A stretch of 64,000 nucleotides of DNA from Panopea generosa (Eukaryota; Mollusca; Bivalvia; Adapedonta; Hiatellidae): NCBI GenBank assembly GCA_029582155.1, contig CM055897.1:18582535-18646534 (forward strand). Reading direction: 5' to 3'. The translations under genes were made by a program, and so were the position numbers. Shown here one piece after another: positions 12,890-24,369 of the stretch (positions are counted from its first letter, which is position 1; each line of letters starts with the position of its first letter). The notes beneath the pieces were generated by a model. The model did no database searches. It had not been told where the DNA came from and saw nothing but the letters and a program-made list of their open reading frames with translations.

Positions 12890-15800
12890 GAGGCAAGGTT
12901 CCTCTGATACCCAGGATCCCCCAAAAGATGATGGCCCGCCGTCAAAGAGAAGACGTGGTGAAAGTTGTAAAGCATCAACGTTCGATATGAAACCAAGATG
13001 TGTTAACCATATTCAGGGATTAAAATGAAAGATCGCAAAAAAACACTGGACAAAATAAAATCCCGAAGACTTTGCCAACCAGTCGGTTCTATACATAGAA
13101 TGTAACAGGTGTGTGACCTCATTCCCGAAACATATACAGACTCTGATGGGTATCATCGTGAATGTTATCAGAGGTTCACCATGAATCTTAAGCGCCTTGA
13201 GGTTCCTCCAGATACGCCGGAAGCAACATGTTCATCCAGAACAAGTCGGCGATCTTCAAATGACAGTGATACCACTATCTTCAAGCCCAATTGTATATTT
13301 TGTAACTCCGAAGGGCGCAAGAAAATCAAGGTAAAGGGTAACTGGACAAGTGAAGGAACCTCTAAGTTTGAGTTTGATGGGTGGAAAAGAGTTCTAGAAG
13401 TAGCAGAGCAGAAATCCGATGAACAACTCTTGACTAGAATAAGAGGACATGATTTGTTTGCATGCGAGGCGCAATTTCACAAGAGCTGTAGAGCCAAGTA
13501 CATTACAGACCCAAAGCAGTGGAGAAGTACTGATGACGAAAAGAGGACACAGCATGAAAAGCTTGAACTGACACACAGGACAGCCTATCAGAATGTATGT
13601 GAGAAGATTGACAAAGATGTGATATGTGACAAAAACATTGTCACAATGTGTACGATTGTTCAGGTCTATATTTCGAGCCTGCAAGATACGGAGTTCGCCA
13701 ATCCTAACTATCGCAGTGAGAAACTGAAGGTCAAGCTGGCGAAGGATATCAATTATTGTGGGAAATTATCATTCTGCCGACTTGATAAGCAGACAAACTT
13801 TACACCATGCATTGTATACAGCTCGGACATTGATGTAAACCGTGCTGTCAAGAGTGCATATGCACTAGGTTCCACTGACATAATTAAGGATGCCGCCACT
13901 CACTTACACCAATTGATTCTGCCGCTACCAATGGAGAATGAAAATTACCAAAGCATGTGCTTATGTGTATGACAATGCGACATCTGTTCAGAAGCAAACA
14001 ACTGATCACCTTATTGAACAGAATGGTACACTCAGAGAGTTACTCCTTCTCTCTTGAACTTGAGACAGCTATTGCTCAGGCTGTAGAAGAAACATCAAGT
14101 TTTCCGTCCACCCAAATTGTTCGTGATCCTGATGCTCCATCGGTGTTTCATTCCGAATTTGACAACTTTGATCAGCTCTTGAACGATCTGACAGGCATGG
14201 GGACTATTCACACTGCTCATGGTATTATGATGCAGGACATCGAAGGAACCCCAGAGCAACAGGGGGGTACTCGTCCTGAAATCCCGGCCGTCAGCAGAAG
14301 TGGAGCGCGTTCTCTGAAAATAGATCAAGTCGGGAATCTTCCTGAATGCCATGTAACACAACGAAAGAGTCCGTCCCTCACAATCCAACAGTTGACATGC
14401 CCTGGAGGCGAAGAAGCCCTAAAACGCGGCATGAGACGCAATTTTGTCTGGGTTCTCATTCGCATGATGAGCCTCACAGGACGTACCTGGTTGGACAGGC
14501 TTCACATCCTTAACTGGTATGCCACCAACAAATCTCACCACCATTGACTATTACCCAGTTATCACCTAACCCATCACCGATTATAAGACCGTGCAAAAAT
14601 GTCTGAGATATGCTGAAGAGGCCACACATGAAGTAAACCAGCAGTATGTCATAACAACCTTCGACTTGGGAGTCTGCATGAAGGCATATCCATTGCTTTG
14701 GAACAACCCTAAACGGTATGAGAAGCACATTGTTTTGATTGGTACCTTCCACCTCGTGTGTGCTTATCTGAAGATGGTGGGAGAAGAAGATGGATGGCTC
14801 TGGTTTGTCTGACATCCTACTTGAAGCAGGGCTGATTGCCTCTGGTTCATTGCAAGGGGTGATATCCGGAAAGCAATATGACAGGGCGATGCACTGCCAT
14901 AAGACCATGCTGGAGTGCTTGGAAAGGTTGTTATTGGAACAATACATGGCTCACCAAAATGAGCAGGAACTGTTCTCTTCCATCCCAGCAGACTCGATGA
15001 AGAAGTTGGATGATTTATTACAATCGCTCACAGAAACCAAATTGGACGTAGCATTAGATGACGTTGCATTCAGTAACTACATCCAGGGTTACCTGCAGTA
15101 TAGAGTGGAGGTCAGTGAAGGCAGTCACGGAAAAACTGCCAAACTTTGGGCTTCCTACATGAGTCATATAGGGCTAGTACTCTCTCTCGTACAGGCAGTG
15201 AAGCACAATGACTTCCTTGCATATGCACACTGTTTGCATCCCATGACAGACATATTTTTTGCATTTGGTGGTCAGAACTACGCCCGATATCTCACATACG
15301 GCTCCATCTTCCTCCTGGCTAACATTGAGGTATCTCATCCCGGAGCAACTGATTTGATCAAGAGGGGAGCAATGAGTGTGGCTCGTTCCTTCATACCCGG
15401 AAACAGCTGTGCCGTCGACAAAACTATGGAGGAAACCTTTATGAGACATGCCAAGTCTCATGGTGGCACTGGTGGGGGTGGTTTTTGGTGTTTCAGGGGT
15501 TCTCAGCAACCATGATGCATACCAAAGATGGGTGCGAACAACACACGCGAGATCCCAGTATGTCAACACGACACTGAACATGGCTGACATGCTGACAGAC
15601 AGCCAAACTGGAACAATGCATCGTGATGTACAAACTGCATAGATTCTGAAAAGTGAGAAATGCGTACGAAAGGCAAAGGAGGCAGCTGAAAGCTTCATCA
15701 ATCCATTTATAGTTGACGACCAAGACAAACTTATCAGTCTTTCATCTGGAGCTGCAGGCACTGAGATTATAGCAACTGATGTTTTCGGCGCAGAAAAGTC

Positions 15801-17380
15801 AGGAAAAGAGGCACAGAAAGCTTTCATAAAAGACAGGCTGGAGAAGAATGAAAACTTCTTTGAACCAGTAAAGCGGATGAATCTGAGAACGCTTGGTGAC
15901 ATGAACAAGAAGATGAAAGTAACAACGGCAAACAACAAAGTGGTCCAGTATAAGCAACAAGGCAATATTGCCTTCCAACTATTTGTGAAATCCCAAAGCC
16001 AGGGCTTGCAGTTGGACATGAAGGAGCTGATGACGTACTCGCTGACCCCTGTCCCATACAGCATTGGAACAGCAGATGGATTTCTGGCAAAGACAGACAA
16101 ATCTAAATCTTTCCAGTATCTGACCAAAGAGTGTGAGGATGCACCGGTTCCATCGGCTGAGTCAACACTTGTGGTCTATGATGGTAATGCCTACTTCTAC
16201 TACCTCAAGGAGATACCGGCCAATTTCAGCTTGATCTGCAACAAGATTTTTGGCATGATGTCAACGACAACAGATGCGGTGTTCAGCAAAGATAGGTATA
16301 CTCCCAATTCTGTCAAATGCATGGAACGTGAGAGAAGGGGCTGTAGTGAGAAGCTCATTGTAAAGGGGGCAAGCACAAAGAAACCTCCTGATTGGACGCA
16401 GTTCCTGACACATGATGACAACAAGACACAATTCATCAATCTCCTCTGCAAGACGTGGAGTAATCATTCATATGCCAATAAGCTCCTTGGAAGAAAAGTC
16501 ATCATCATATGTGAAGGAGCTGCATACCAGCTGACGTCTGAAGATGGGCAAGCACAGCGAAGATGAAGATCGAAACTTTACGCTCATCTCAAGAGGAAAC
16601 TGATTCCAGAGTAGTTCTGTACTGCATGTATGGAAAGGACAAGGGATACGAGTACATCCGGATCAAAAGTCCAGACAGCGATGTATTCTTCATCCTACTG
16701 CACTACGCCCTCACATTGCCAAATGTAGTGATTCTATTTGACACTGGCACTGGAAATAAGCAGCGACTGATCAACATCACCGAACTGGCAGAGGGCTATA
16801 CACAGAACCACTGCACAGCACTCATGTGTCTCCATGCATACACTAGATGTGACACTACCAGCGCATTCAAAGGAATAGGAAAGATCAAGCCACTGAAAAC
16901 TCTCCAGAAAACTCCAAAGTTTGCTGCTGTACTGTGCATGTTGGGGTAAACTTGGGACATAACCGAAGACCTCCTTGATGAACTGGAGGAATTCACGTGT
17001 ATATTCACATCCGCATACAGGAGCTGTGTGCCAAGGAAGACCAACCCCACCCTTCAAAGAATGTGGACCTGGGATCACTTCCACCATGCAGCAGAAGTCT
17101 GGAGCAGCACGTAAGACGTGTCAACTATCAGGTTGGAATCTGGAAGAGGGCCCACATTGCTGAACCAGATATTCCAAATGTTAAGGTTGACCATGGATGG
17201 GAGGTCAAGGGTGGAAAGCTGGAGCCACTGTGGTACACAGGAGATGTTTTGCCACAGGAGCTCATCGACATCGCTGGCGAACCACTGCAGTCTGACGACG
17301 ATGTGGATTCAGATGTCTCGGAAACTGTATACCAGCTGACAGATGTGCTAGATCAGTTTAGTGTACAAAGCAGTGATTAA
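12890..17380 (+). pseudogene. Academ-like transposase/XPG-like nuclease, decayed
   Basis: One long ancestral gene is spread over several frames. ATG at 12,890 opens an N-terminus with a basic nuclear-localisation-like 'PPSKRRRGE'. At 13,104-13,972 there is a Cys/His module with 'YHRECYQRF', 'CIFC' and 'DLFACEAQFHKSCRAKY'. At 13,957-14,547 comes 'FDNFDQLLNDLTGMGTIHTA'. At 14,600-15,515 is the probable DDE core: 'TTFDLGVCMKAYPLLW', 'GTFHLVCAYLKM', and 'AVDKTMEETFMRHAK' with a likely catalytic Glu. At 15,500-15,640 is 'RWVRTTHARSQYVNTTLNMA'. At 15,650-16,949 is the XPG/PIN-like part with 'KDRYTPNSVKCMERERRG', 'EETDSRVVLY', 'SPDSDVFFILL' and 'CDTTSAFKGIGK'. At 16,997-17,380 is a C-terminal module with 'SLPPCSRSLEQHVRRVNYQ'. 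Frameshifts or stops lie near 13,027, 13,103, 13,970, 14,035, 14,513, 14,565, 14,785, 15,478, 15,640, 16,564 and 16,947. The protein cannot be made as it stands. Confidence 0.8.
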
Positions 17381-17600
17381 AGCACAGACAGTGATCTGGA
17401 TTGACAATATGTACCCTCGAATGACATAAACTCTGTGTTTGTTAGATATTTAGACACACAGAAACGGCAATTATTGTTGATATGACTGTTGATATTTGAA
17501 CAGTTGTGATACACAGGATATGAACAAAATAGCGTTTGGTTATTCAGCTCAATAGTGTGAATAAAACATTTCTGAATCATGACTAAGGTTGTTTGCTTTC

Positions 17601-17991
17601 TGGAAAAGATTTGACCAAAAATAATAACAATTATTTTGTGAAAAATTGAAATTTTGACCTCAAAATCGACATAAATTAATTTTGTTCGAAATAAATCTAT
17701 TCATAGTAGTTTGTTTTGTTAACAGATCTGTTTGTTAATCTATTGCGGTCATTTTGATACCTCATTTGTTACATTTGATCGAAAAATAACGATTTTATGA
17801 TTTTTTTCACATTTTGGGTAAATTTCACTATGGCGGCCATTTTGATGACGTCATAACCGGAAGTTCGTCCCAACTTACGCAATGTTAACATTTATTTTCG
17901 TGATCAGGGCGTCATGGTGCTTCAGAAAAAAATTGGTTCGGAGGTTTGTGGGGAGGGGGGTGCACGGTGGACCCTTCTAGCTCCCGGCCTA
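17601..17991 (-). repeat. Right terminal inverted repeat (~391 bp)
   Basis: Reverse complement of the left arm. It runs from 'tggaaaagatttgaccaaaa' to the terminal 'ctagctcccggccta'. The G-rich run near 17,950-17,960 corresponds to the C-run of the left arm but is interrupted and shorter, which suggests slippage in one arm. Confidence 0.9.
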
Positions 17992-18778
17992 TAATGATGA
18001 TGTAGGCAGGGGTGATGAGGTGAGATTCAGTGATGGTGTTGTATGCAGTAGTAGTGAGGAGATATTCAGTGATGGTGATATATGCAGGGCACAGTAGTGA
18101 GGTGATAAACGGTAATGATGATGTTGGCAGGGGTGGTGAGTTGAGAAACAGTGATGGTGATATATGCAGGGTAGTGTAGTGAGGTGATATTCAGTGATGA
18201 TGATGTAGGCAATGGAGGTTTTGTGAAATTCAGTGATGGTGATGTGACATTCAGTAATGGTGATGTATGCAGGAGTAGTAAGAATATATTCAGTGATGGT
18301 GATATGCAGGGCAGTGTAGAGGAGCGATATAAGTTGAAAATGATGTAGACTGGTTAGGTGTTGTGAGATACAGTGATTGTGATGTATGTAGGGTGGTGAG
18401 GTGAGATTCAGTGATGGTGATGTATACAGGAGTAGTGACCTGATATTCTGTGATGATGATGTTGGTGATAAGGTGAAAATGATGTATGCTGGGCAGGTAT
18501 TGTGAGATTCAGTGATGGTGATGTATGCAGGAGTAGTGACCTGATATTCTGTGATGATGATGTAGATGATAAGGTTAAAATGATATATGCTGGGCAGGTG
18601 TTGTGAGATTCAGTGATGGTGATGTATGTACGGGTGGTGAGGTTAGATACAGTGATGGTGATGTATGCAAGAGTAGTGAGGCGAGATTCAGTGATGATTA
18701 TGTATGTAGGGGTGATGAGGTGAGATTCAGTGATGGTGATGTAAGTAGGGGTGGTGAGATGAGATTCAGTGATTGTGG
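17992..18778. repeat. 39-bp minisatellite array, right block
   Basis: Continuation of the same minisatellite after the transposon, starting with the right TAA duplication and 'tgatgatgtaggcaggggtg'. Units are more diverged than in the left block, with 'attcagtgatggtgatgtat' as the common core. The array ends abruptly at about 18,778, where transposase-like coding sequence begins. Confidence 0.9.
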
Positions 18779-19354
18779 ACGTAAAATCAAGATGCAGTTT
18801 GATTGTGAAGAAAGTGCTGGAGTTATACTGTGGTGACTTACCTTCCATGCTCAAAGCTGTGAAGAAAGCGTTGAAATCCACAATACAGTGCTATGATGGT
18901 GACTGCACAACGTATCGAAGAAACTCTTTCGTATGTGGGGGAGGCCAAAAGTCGTGCTGGTTTGAACACTCTGCATTCTTGGCTCCACACAAGATCGCCA
19001 CATTGAGAATGGCTGAAAGTGATAAAGAACTGTTAGAAGAAATACTCAAAATACGCTTATGTGAAAAAGCAATAAATAGTACACAGTTTAATTATAATAC
19101 ACAATCAGTGGAGTCATTTAATGCTACACTATCAAAAAGTACTCCTAAGAATGTGAACTTCTCCCGTAACTGTGGAGTACATGGGTATTTATCTGTCAAA
19201 GAGAACAGACCATGCAGTTTCAAAAATTGGTACGGACATGAGAAGTCATCGAAAGTACAGGAAAGACAAGCAGTACAACAGACGTATAATTTTGCGTCGT
19301 GGTGAAATGGAGTCTCGCCATCGGTGGTATAAACGTCTCAAAAACCATAGATAA
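18770..19354 (+). pseudogene. Mutator-like transposase, C-terminal fragment
   Basis: The frame 18,769-19,305 encodes about 175 residues resembling the C-terminal half of Mutator-like transposases that are abundant in mollusc and cnidarian genomes. Diagnostic pieces are the cysteine-bearing 'CYDGDC' and 'SFVCGGG', then 'WFEHSAFLAPHKI', 'NTQSVESFNATLS' and 'PKNVNFSRN'. The tail continues in another frame from 19,172 ('LSKRTDHAVSKIGTDMRSH'), so there is a frameshift near 19,180. The N-terminal catalytic part is absent: upstream sequence is minisatellite. The fragment cannot encode an active enzyme. Family assignment is by pattern memory. Confidence 0.68.
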
Positions 19355-19460
19355 TCTGATTACTTAAAAAAAAAGGAGTGACCATAACCAGACACCTGAA
19401 TAAAATGCTGGAACTGTGATAAATAGGGACAGAAAATAATAAATTCTAATGATAAAATGT

Positions 19461-19530
19461 ATATAGAATAGAATAGAATAGAATAGAACAGAACAGAACA
19501 GAACAGAACAGAATAGAATAGAATAGAATA
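19461..19530. repeat. (GAATA/GAACA)n pentanucleotide microsatellite
   Basis: Fourteen or so pentamers, with an inner block of GAACA units flanked on both sides by GAATA units. The sandwich pattern suggests one T-to-C change spread by slippage within the array. Confidence 0.95.
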
Positions 19531-19550
19531 TGTTTATATATATATATGTG

Positions 19551-19718
19551 TGTGAGTGAATGAGTGAGTGAGTGAGTGAGTGAGTGAGTGAGTGAGTGAG
19601 TGAGTGAGTGAGTGAGTGAGTGAGTGAGTGAGTGAGTGAGTGAGTGAGTGAGTGAGTGAGTGAGTGAGTGAGTGAGTGAGTGAGTGAGTGAGTGAGTGAG
19701 TGAGTGAGTGAGTGAGAG
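19551..19718. repeat. (GAGT)n tetranucleotide microsatellite, ~40 units
   Basis: A nearly pure run of about 160 bp. The frame open on the minus strand is an artefact of the repeat (alternating THSL units). Confidence 0.97.
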
Positions 19719-19729
19719 TGACCATTGTA

Positions 19730-21645
19730 TTATATTATATTGTTTTGATAATTATGCTGTGCAATGCATAAAAGAAAACATGAACAAATTAAAAATTAAA
19801 CTTTACCTACCTGTGTTCTTCTCATTAAATCTTCCAGAAACAGTAGCTAAATAGACTTCACCTGAATTAAGTTAAATCACACTAAGCATGTTCCACTATG
19901 TGGACACTAATGTAAAAATAATTGCAACAAACCATTTAAACTTGAGCTCCACAAGACACGCCTTGTACTGCCAATGTCCTCAAAACTGCATTCATGGCCC
20001 GGGAAAACCAAAACTTACCTCTTATTTGCAACTGCAACATTTAATAATCGTTATTAACTGCCAATAGACACATGTATATGTGACATATTTAAAAATAATA
20101 ATTATATCAACCTATCTGCAGAAAATATTACCAAAAATTCCAATACACCGTTCACAACAGCCATCGCCATGCAGAAGCTTGACCAATATAAATTTCACAT
20201 AGACCGTAATATTAGCACAATAGACTGTTACACTTACAGTTTTACTCCAAACTCATTGAGAATTTCCAGAATTCATATTCAATTCAAGCAGAACACAAAA
20301 AACAATTAAAAATATCGGCATTAACTGCTTCCAATTTCACAATTTTGCTCAAAGCGAAAGTAAGTGTCCCTATTTCACATACAGAGGTCAAATCAGCCAA
20401 ATTATGCAAAATTCTTACCGTCTAAGAAATAGTCCCATATGTGTGTTATAGCTACCAGTCCACTCAATTTTTCACCATTCTCTGGGAAAATATATTCCCT
20501 TCACAAATTCAGATTGCAATAGTACCTGTCAAGTGCAATTTCACACTCAATCCATCTTGAATGACCACTGTCAATTTTCTATGGAACTACTTTCGCGTAC
20601 TACCATTTTGACCCCCTGGTTCCTGGTCTAAGTCCAATTGCGTATGTGTGAAACCTGATAAGACCTGTGCGGTCCAAGAGTGTCTAGATTAGTAACTAAG
20701 ATAAAGGATCTCCACTTGCCCAGTTTAATTGACGAGCTAAACGGTGATGCTTCCAACAGAGCTTGTGTATGTGCGGTGAGGCTTGCGATAAAAACTGAGT
20801 ATACAATACACGCTGCCCTAAGCTCGAGTTATAAAACGCGCTATGATTTTCATAGCTATTATATATATATATATATATATATATTATGTTTTTAATTTTG
20901 TATTATGTTTTGTTTTGCGGTTTTGTAGAATTTTTAGTTTGGTTTGGTTGTTGGTGTGTCTTTGCTAATAAAGCACATAGCATGCCATAAAGAATACATA
21001 GTATGATCAAGATAATAACAATGGATGTAATATGAAATACATACTATAAGGAATGTGTTTATTTTGCATGTACCAAGACTTGAATATAGGATTTAAAAAA
21101 AAACATAAACATGTTCATTTATGAATATACATGTATGTTGTATGTATAACTATAGAGCGGGGGAAATGTTTTACCATAACGTATACTAAAATACTAAACT
21201 AGGATAAGGTTATCGACATATAATGATTAGTTGGCAACCCATTTACACACTTGAATTCCATATGCCATTCCTAACAAACAAACCTTAAACAATCCAGATA
21301 AATTCTTGCCAGGAAATGTCACTGTTGTATTGAAAAAACTCTCACCTGTCATTCAAAATACGATGACGATCTGTACCAAAGTTGGAATTTCAGTCATCAG
21401 ACCAATGCCATAGAAATAAACACATTGGATGTGAGTCAATCTTGTAATAAAAACGGATAAACAGTTTGCATAAAAGTTATAAACGAACGCACATATTTGC
21501 TTTTAGACAAACATTCGTAAACACTAAATGCTTGGACACTTCATATATAGTCTAATAAACTTTCACAATTATTCTATCTGTCATGGAAAACTAGATATCT
21601 AAGAATGCAATTGAGATTGATATGCTCAAATTTAATACTATTTTC
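19730..21645. other. Non-coding stretch with a short (AT)n
   Basis: No supported gene. An (AT)n run lies at about 20,861-20,885. A short frame at 20,680-20,895 has no recognisable domain and runs into that repeat, so I do not call it. Confidence 0.45.
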
Positions 21646-21649
21646 TAGG

Positions 21650-22090
21650 ATTCAACGATATTATTGACATATTTAATGGCCCTTCTGGTATTCAAAAACC
21701 GACCCCAATATACATCATCAGCTTCAACGTTTTTGGTATTTATTTGGGTTTAACGCCATTTTCAGCACATGATGGATTATATTCATTTATATGACAACTC
21801 TAGTTTATTTAGTAAAGGTAAACGAACCACAGCGGTTGGTCTAGTGGTAGAGTGTCCGCCTCACATGAGGAAAGAAGGTCGTTGGATCCCTGGCCGGTCC
21901 ATACTGAATACTTAAAAAATGAACTAGTAGCTTCCTTGCTTGCTGCTCAGTATTTAAAGGATAGCTCTCGGTCTTGTTAACCCGGTTTCCGACTAATGTG
22001 ACTGGAATGTGTCTGCGGTATGCTATTCCAGTGTGGCCTCGCTCTGAATACTGTCTCAAGTAGACACCGTCGCGATTTAATTATAAGAAT
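21650..22090 (+). repeat. Composite SINE-bearing repeat, copy 1 (module A)
   Basis: The stretch matches 26,212-26,640 in reverse orientation over about 430 bp. It contains the 'gggtttaacgccattttcag' module widespread in mollusc genomes and a tRNA-like promoter region at about 21,826-21,905. The A-box-like sequence is 'tggtctagtggtagagtg' and a weak B-box-like 'gtcgttggatccctgg' follows. It does not fold as an intact tRNA, so it is a tRNA-derived SINE relic. Confidence 0.78.
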
Positions 22091-22164
22091 TGTTAAAAGC
22101 GACTTAAAACACCATACAACAGCAGTAAAAAAGACCTCAAAGTAAGTCTGAGTAGAGAATATAA

Positions 22165-22340
22165 AATCATGAGCAGTGTAGGTATCACACCAATATTATC
22201 TATTTTGAATACTCCGAACATACTGATGAAGGACCTACAGCAAAACTTCAATGTTATAGTGGTGTGAGACGTATAGCTTATAGCAAGTATTGTCCACGTT
22301 ACCATACGTAAACATCGTTTGAAGAGTTACAACTCTTGTA
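22165..22340 (+). repeat. Composite repeat, copy 1 (module B)
   Basis: Matches 25,620-25,790 in reverse orientation. The best block is 'gtccacgttaccatacgtaa', present here near 22,293 and as its reverse complement near 25,660, together with 'aaacttcaatgttatag'. Modules A and B occur in the same order in both copies, so they belong to one repeat. Confidence 0.75.
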
Positions 22341-23178
22341 TTAAAGCAGCTACCTTGCCTCTACGGAGGCCAGCCTAAGTATTAAATAGGTTTTTATATC
22401 CTGTTAGGTTCTCTGTTCAAAATGAAACAAGTCAATACAACGCAATATGGTGCAGGGTACCATCAAAATTGGAAAGATTTTTCCAGATTGGGTACGCTTT
22501 ATTTTACAATAAGGTATAGTTTTGACCATCTTCTATGATTTCTTTTCTTAAAGGTCTGTTTGTGACAATTTATCAAATTATTAAACTTGTTTTTATAAAT
22601 AGTCCCTTGTACTTTCTCTAAACATTACAGCGATATCAGTTGAACGGTCGAGAGAGGACGTTTGTCTTATAGAAATGCAAGTGCCGGAGATAATCAAGAC
22701 TACGAAAGATAAGCAGACTAGTTTATTTAACATAAAACTTAACGGTATAGCTGTATGACACTTAAACACTGTACATGGCACACTTATTATTCCTGGCGGC
22801 AGCGAACCCAGTGCTTGTTATATGACAGAGACACACTGGCGTAGCTACACGTAGACACTACAGACCAGGGCTTGCACTTTTCCTATAAAAATAAAAGTCC
22901 CTAAGTAATTGATACATGTATAATTATGTTTTACACAGAAAAAAACACAAAACCCCTGATAATGCACTATATGGCTGACTAATTCAAAGTCTCCTAAAAA
23001 TTTCTAGACCTACGTGTTTACTTTGACCAAGCTAGGCGCCTGCTATAAACACGACATCTATTGATATTTGCAGGAGGGTAGGGCTACACTCTCTACGGCT
23101 TTTTGGTTCGTATTACTGGGAGTGAAACTCGATTGAGGTTTACTTTTTAATACATTATATGGTTTAATCTTAAGTTTC

Positions 23179-23229
<51 letters not shown>

Positions 23230-24250
23230 CTTTAATAAAAGCGTTTAAAGTCACAAACTATTGGAGTAAATAATAAGCATACACCCCCAACCTAACCCCG
23301 TAAAACTCACTAGAATGCATGATTCGATCTCCTACGTTTTGACTCGCAGTGCATGATGTACTGGGTTTGATACTCCTTGAAGATTCGCTTTTAAAAGCAT
23401 CTAAGAATGCGCGAGCGCACGCGCGCGCGCGCGTGTGTGTGTGTGTATGTGTGTGTGTGTTTAAATATTAACACATAAAAGTAACAAAAAATATTGATGT
23501 AAATATCAACCATATTTTCTAAAAAAAAATGAGTAGAATTCAGCAGTTAGTGTTTAAGATATCAACCGTTTTTCGAAGCGGTTCCCCATATCGGGAGTAG
23601 AGTAGAATTACCGCAACCAGCGGGACAGGGACACCTCTGCAACACACTAACCCCAGGTTGCCTTTCCCAAATAATTTAGTGTTCTTACGTCCATTAAAGT
23701 ATCGTTTACCTACAAAGTACTTTTAATTACGCCAAGTTACTCAAAAACTGTTAGAGACATAATAACATATACCGTCGGCAGGTATCATTTCTAATAAAAA
23801 TGAGACAAAAATAAAGAACGGCTTGAGTTTTTAAGTAATTTTACGAAACGGTGAGAGTTCTGTATATGTTACGTATATAGGCACAAGAGCGCTACGATTA
23901 TTGAGGACGGGCAACCTTTTTTGGAGTTTGGGAAGGCGTGCCATTCCTTCGTTGGTTCGGGTTTTTGGGGGACCACTTCCGGAAAAGTTTAATATCTTTA
24001 ACACTCTAATTCTACATTTTACTAGATTTTCAGGATAAAATTTTGTTATTATTTAAACAAATATACGTCATAACACAACACACACACACACGCGCGCGCA
24101 CAAAAAATGAAACACGTAAGAAGTTTTTGTGAGTTTTCAAGAGAAACTTATGGTTGTTACTTACTTACACTTATTTTACTTTGATTGCGAAACAAGTTTT
24201 TACAACTTATACAAATTACGTCCAAAGTCTTCCTGGGTTGAACCAGTACT
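22341..24250. other. Non-coding stretch with CA/GT microsatellites
   Basis: No gene recognised. Simple repeats are a (GT)n run of about 46 bp at 23,183-23,228, a CG/GT run at 23,410-23,460 and a short CA/CG run near 24,078-24,100. Confidence 0.5.
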
Positions 24251-24254
24251 AAGC

Positions 24255-24362
24255 ATATGCGTAACAATGGTCAATTGCTCAAGGTTACCACACATGGCCG
24301 TGTTGGATGATCAAACCGACCATGGGTTTGGTGCTCTACCACTGAACTGCGCGGTCAACAAA
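24255..24362 (-). repeat. tRNA-derived SINE relic
   Basis: On the minus strand 'cgcagttcagtggtagagca' resembles a pol III A box, and 'ggtcggtttgatcatcc' further on a degenerate B box. There is no intact acceptor stem, so it is not a functional tRNA gene. Confidence 0.5.
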
Positions 24363-24369
24363 TGATTTG

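Larger units (their letters stand above)
12342..17991 (+). mobile_element. Academ-like DNA transposon, 5,650 bp
   Basis: A complete-ended cut-and-paste element sits inside the minisatellite. Evidence: ~395-bp terminal inverted repeats starting TAG(T/G)CCGGGAGCTAG, a TAA target duplication, an empty paralogous site 1,775 bp away, and an internal gene oriented left to right. The gene remnants join a cysteine/histidine-rich N-terminus, a DDE-type transposase core and a C-terminal XPG/PIN-like nuclease. That combination, with 3-4-bp target duplications, is what I recall for the XPG-encoding branch of the Academ superfamily; the assignment is from memory of family features. Coding sequence is broken repeatedly, so the copy is non-autonomous, although its ends look usable. 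Confidence 0.82.

Noticed and set aside
15174..16127. Minus-strand 317-codon frame inside the Academ-like element
   Set aside because: It is the antisense shadow of the decayed plus-strand transposase/nuclease gene, whose motifs read on the other strand.
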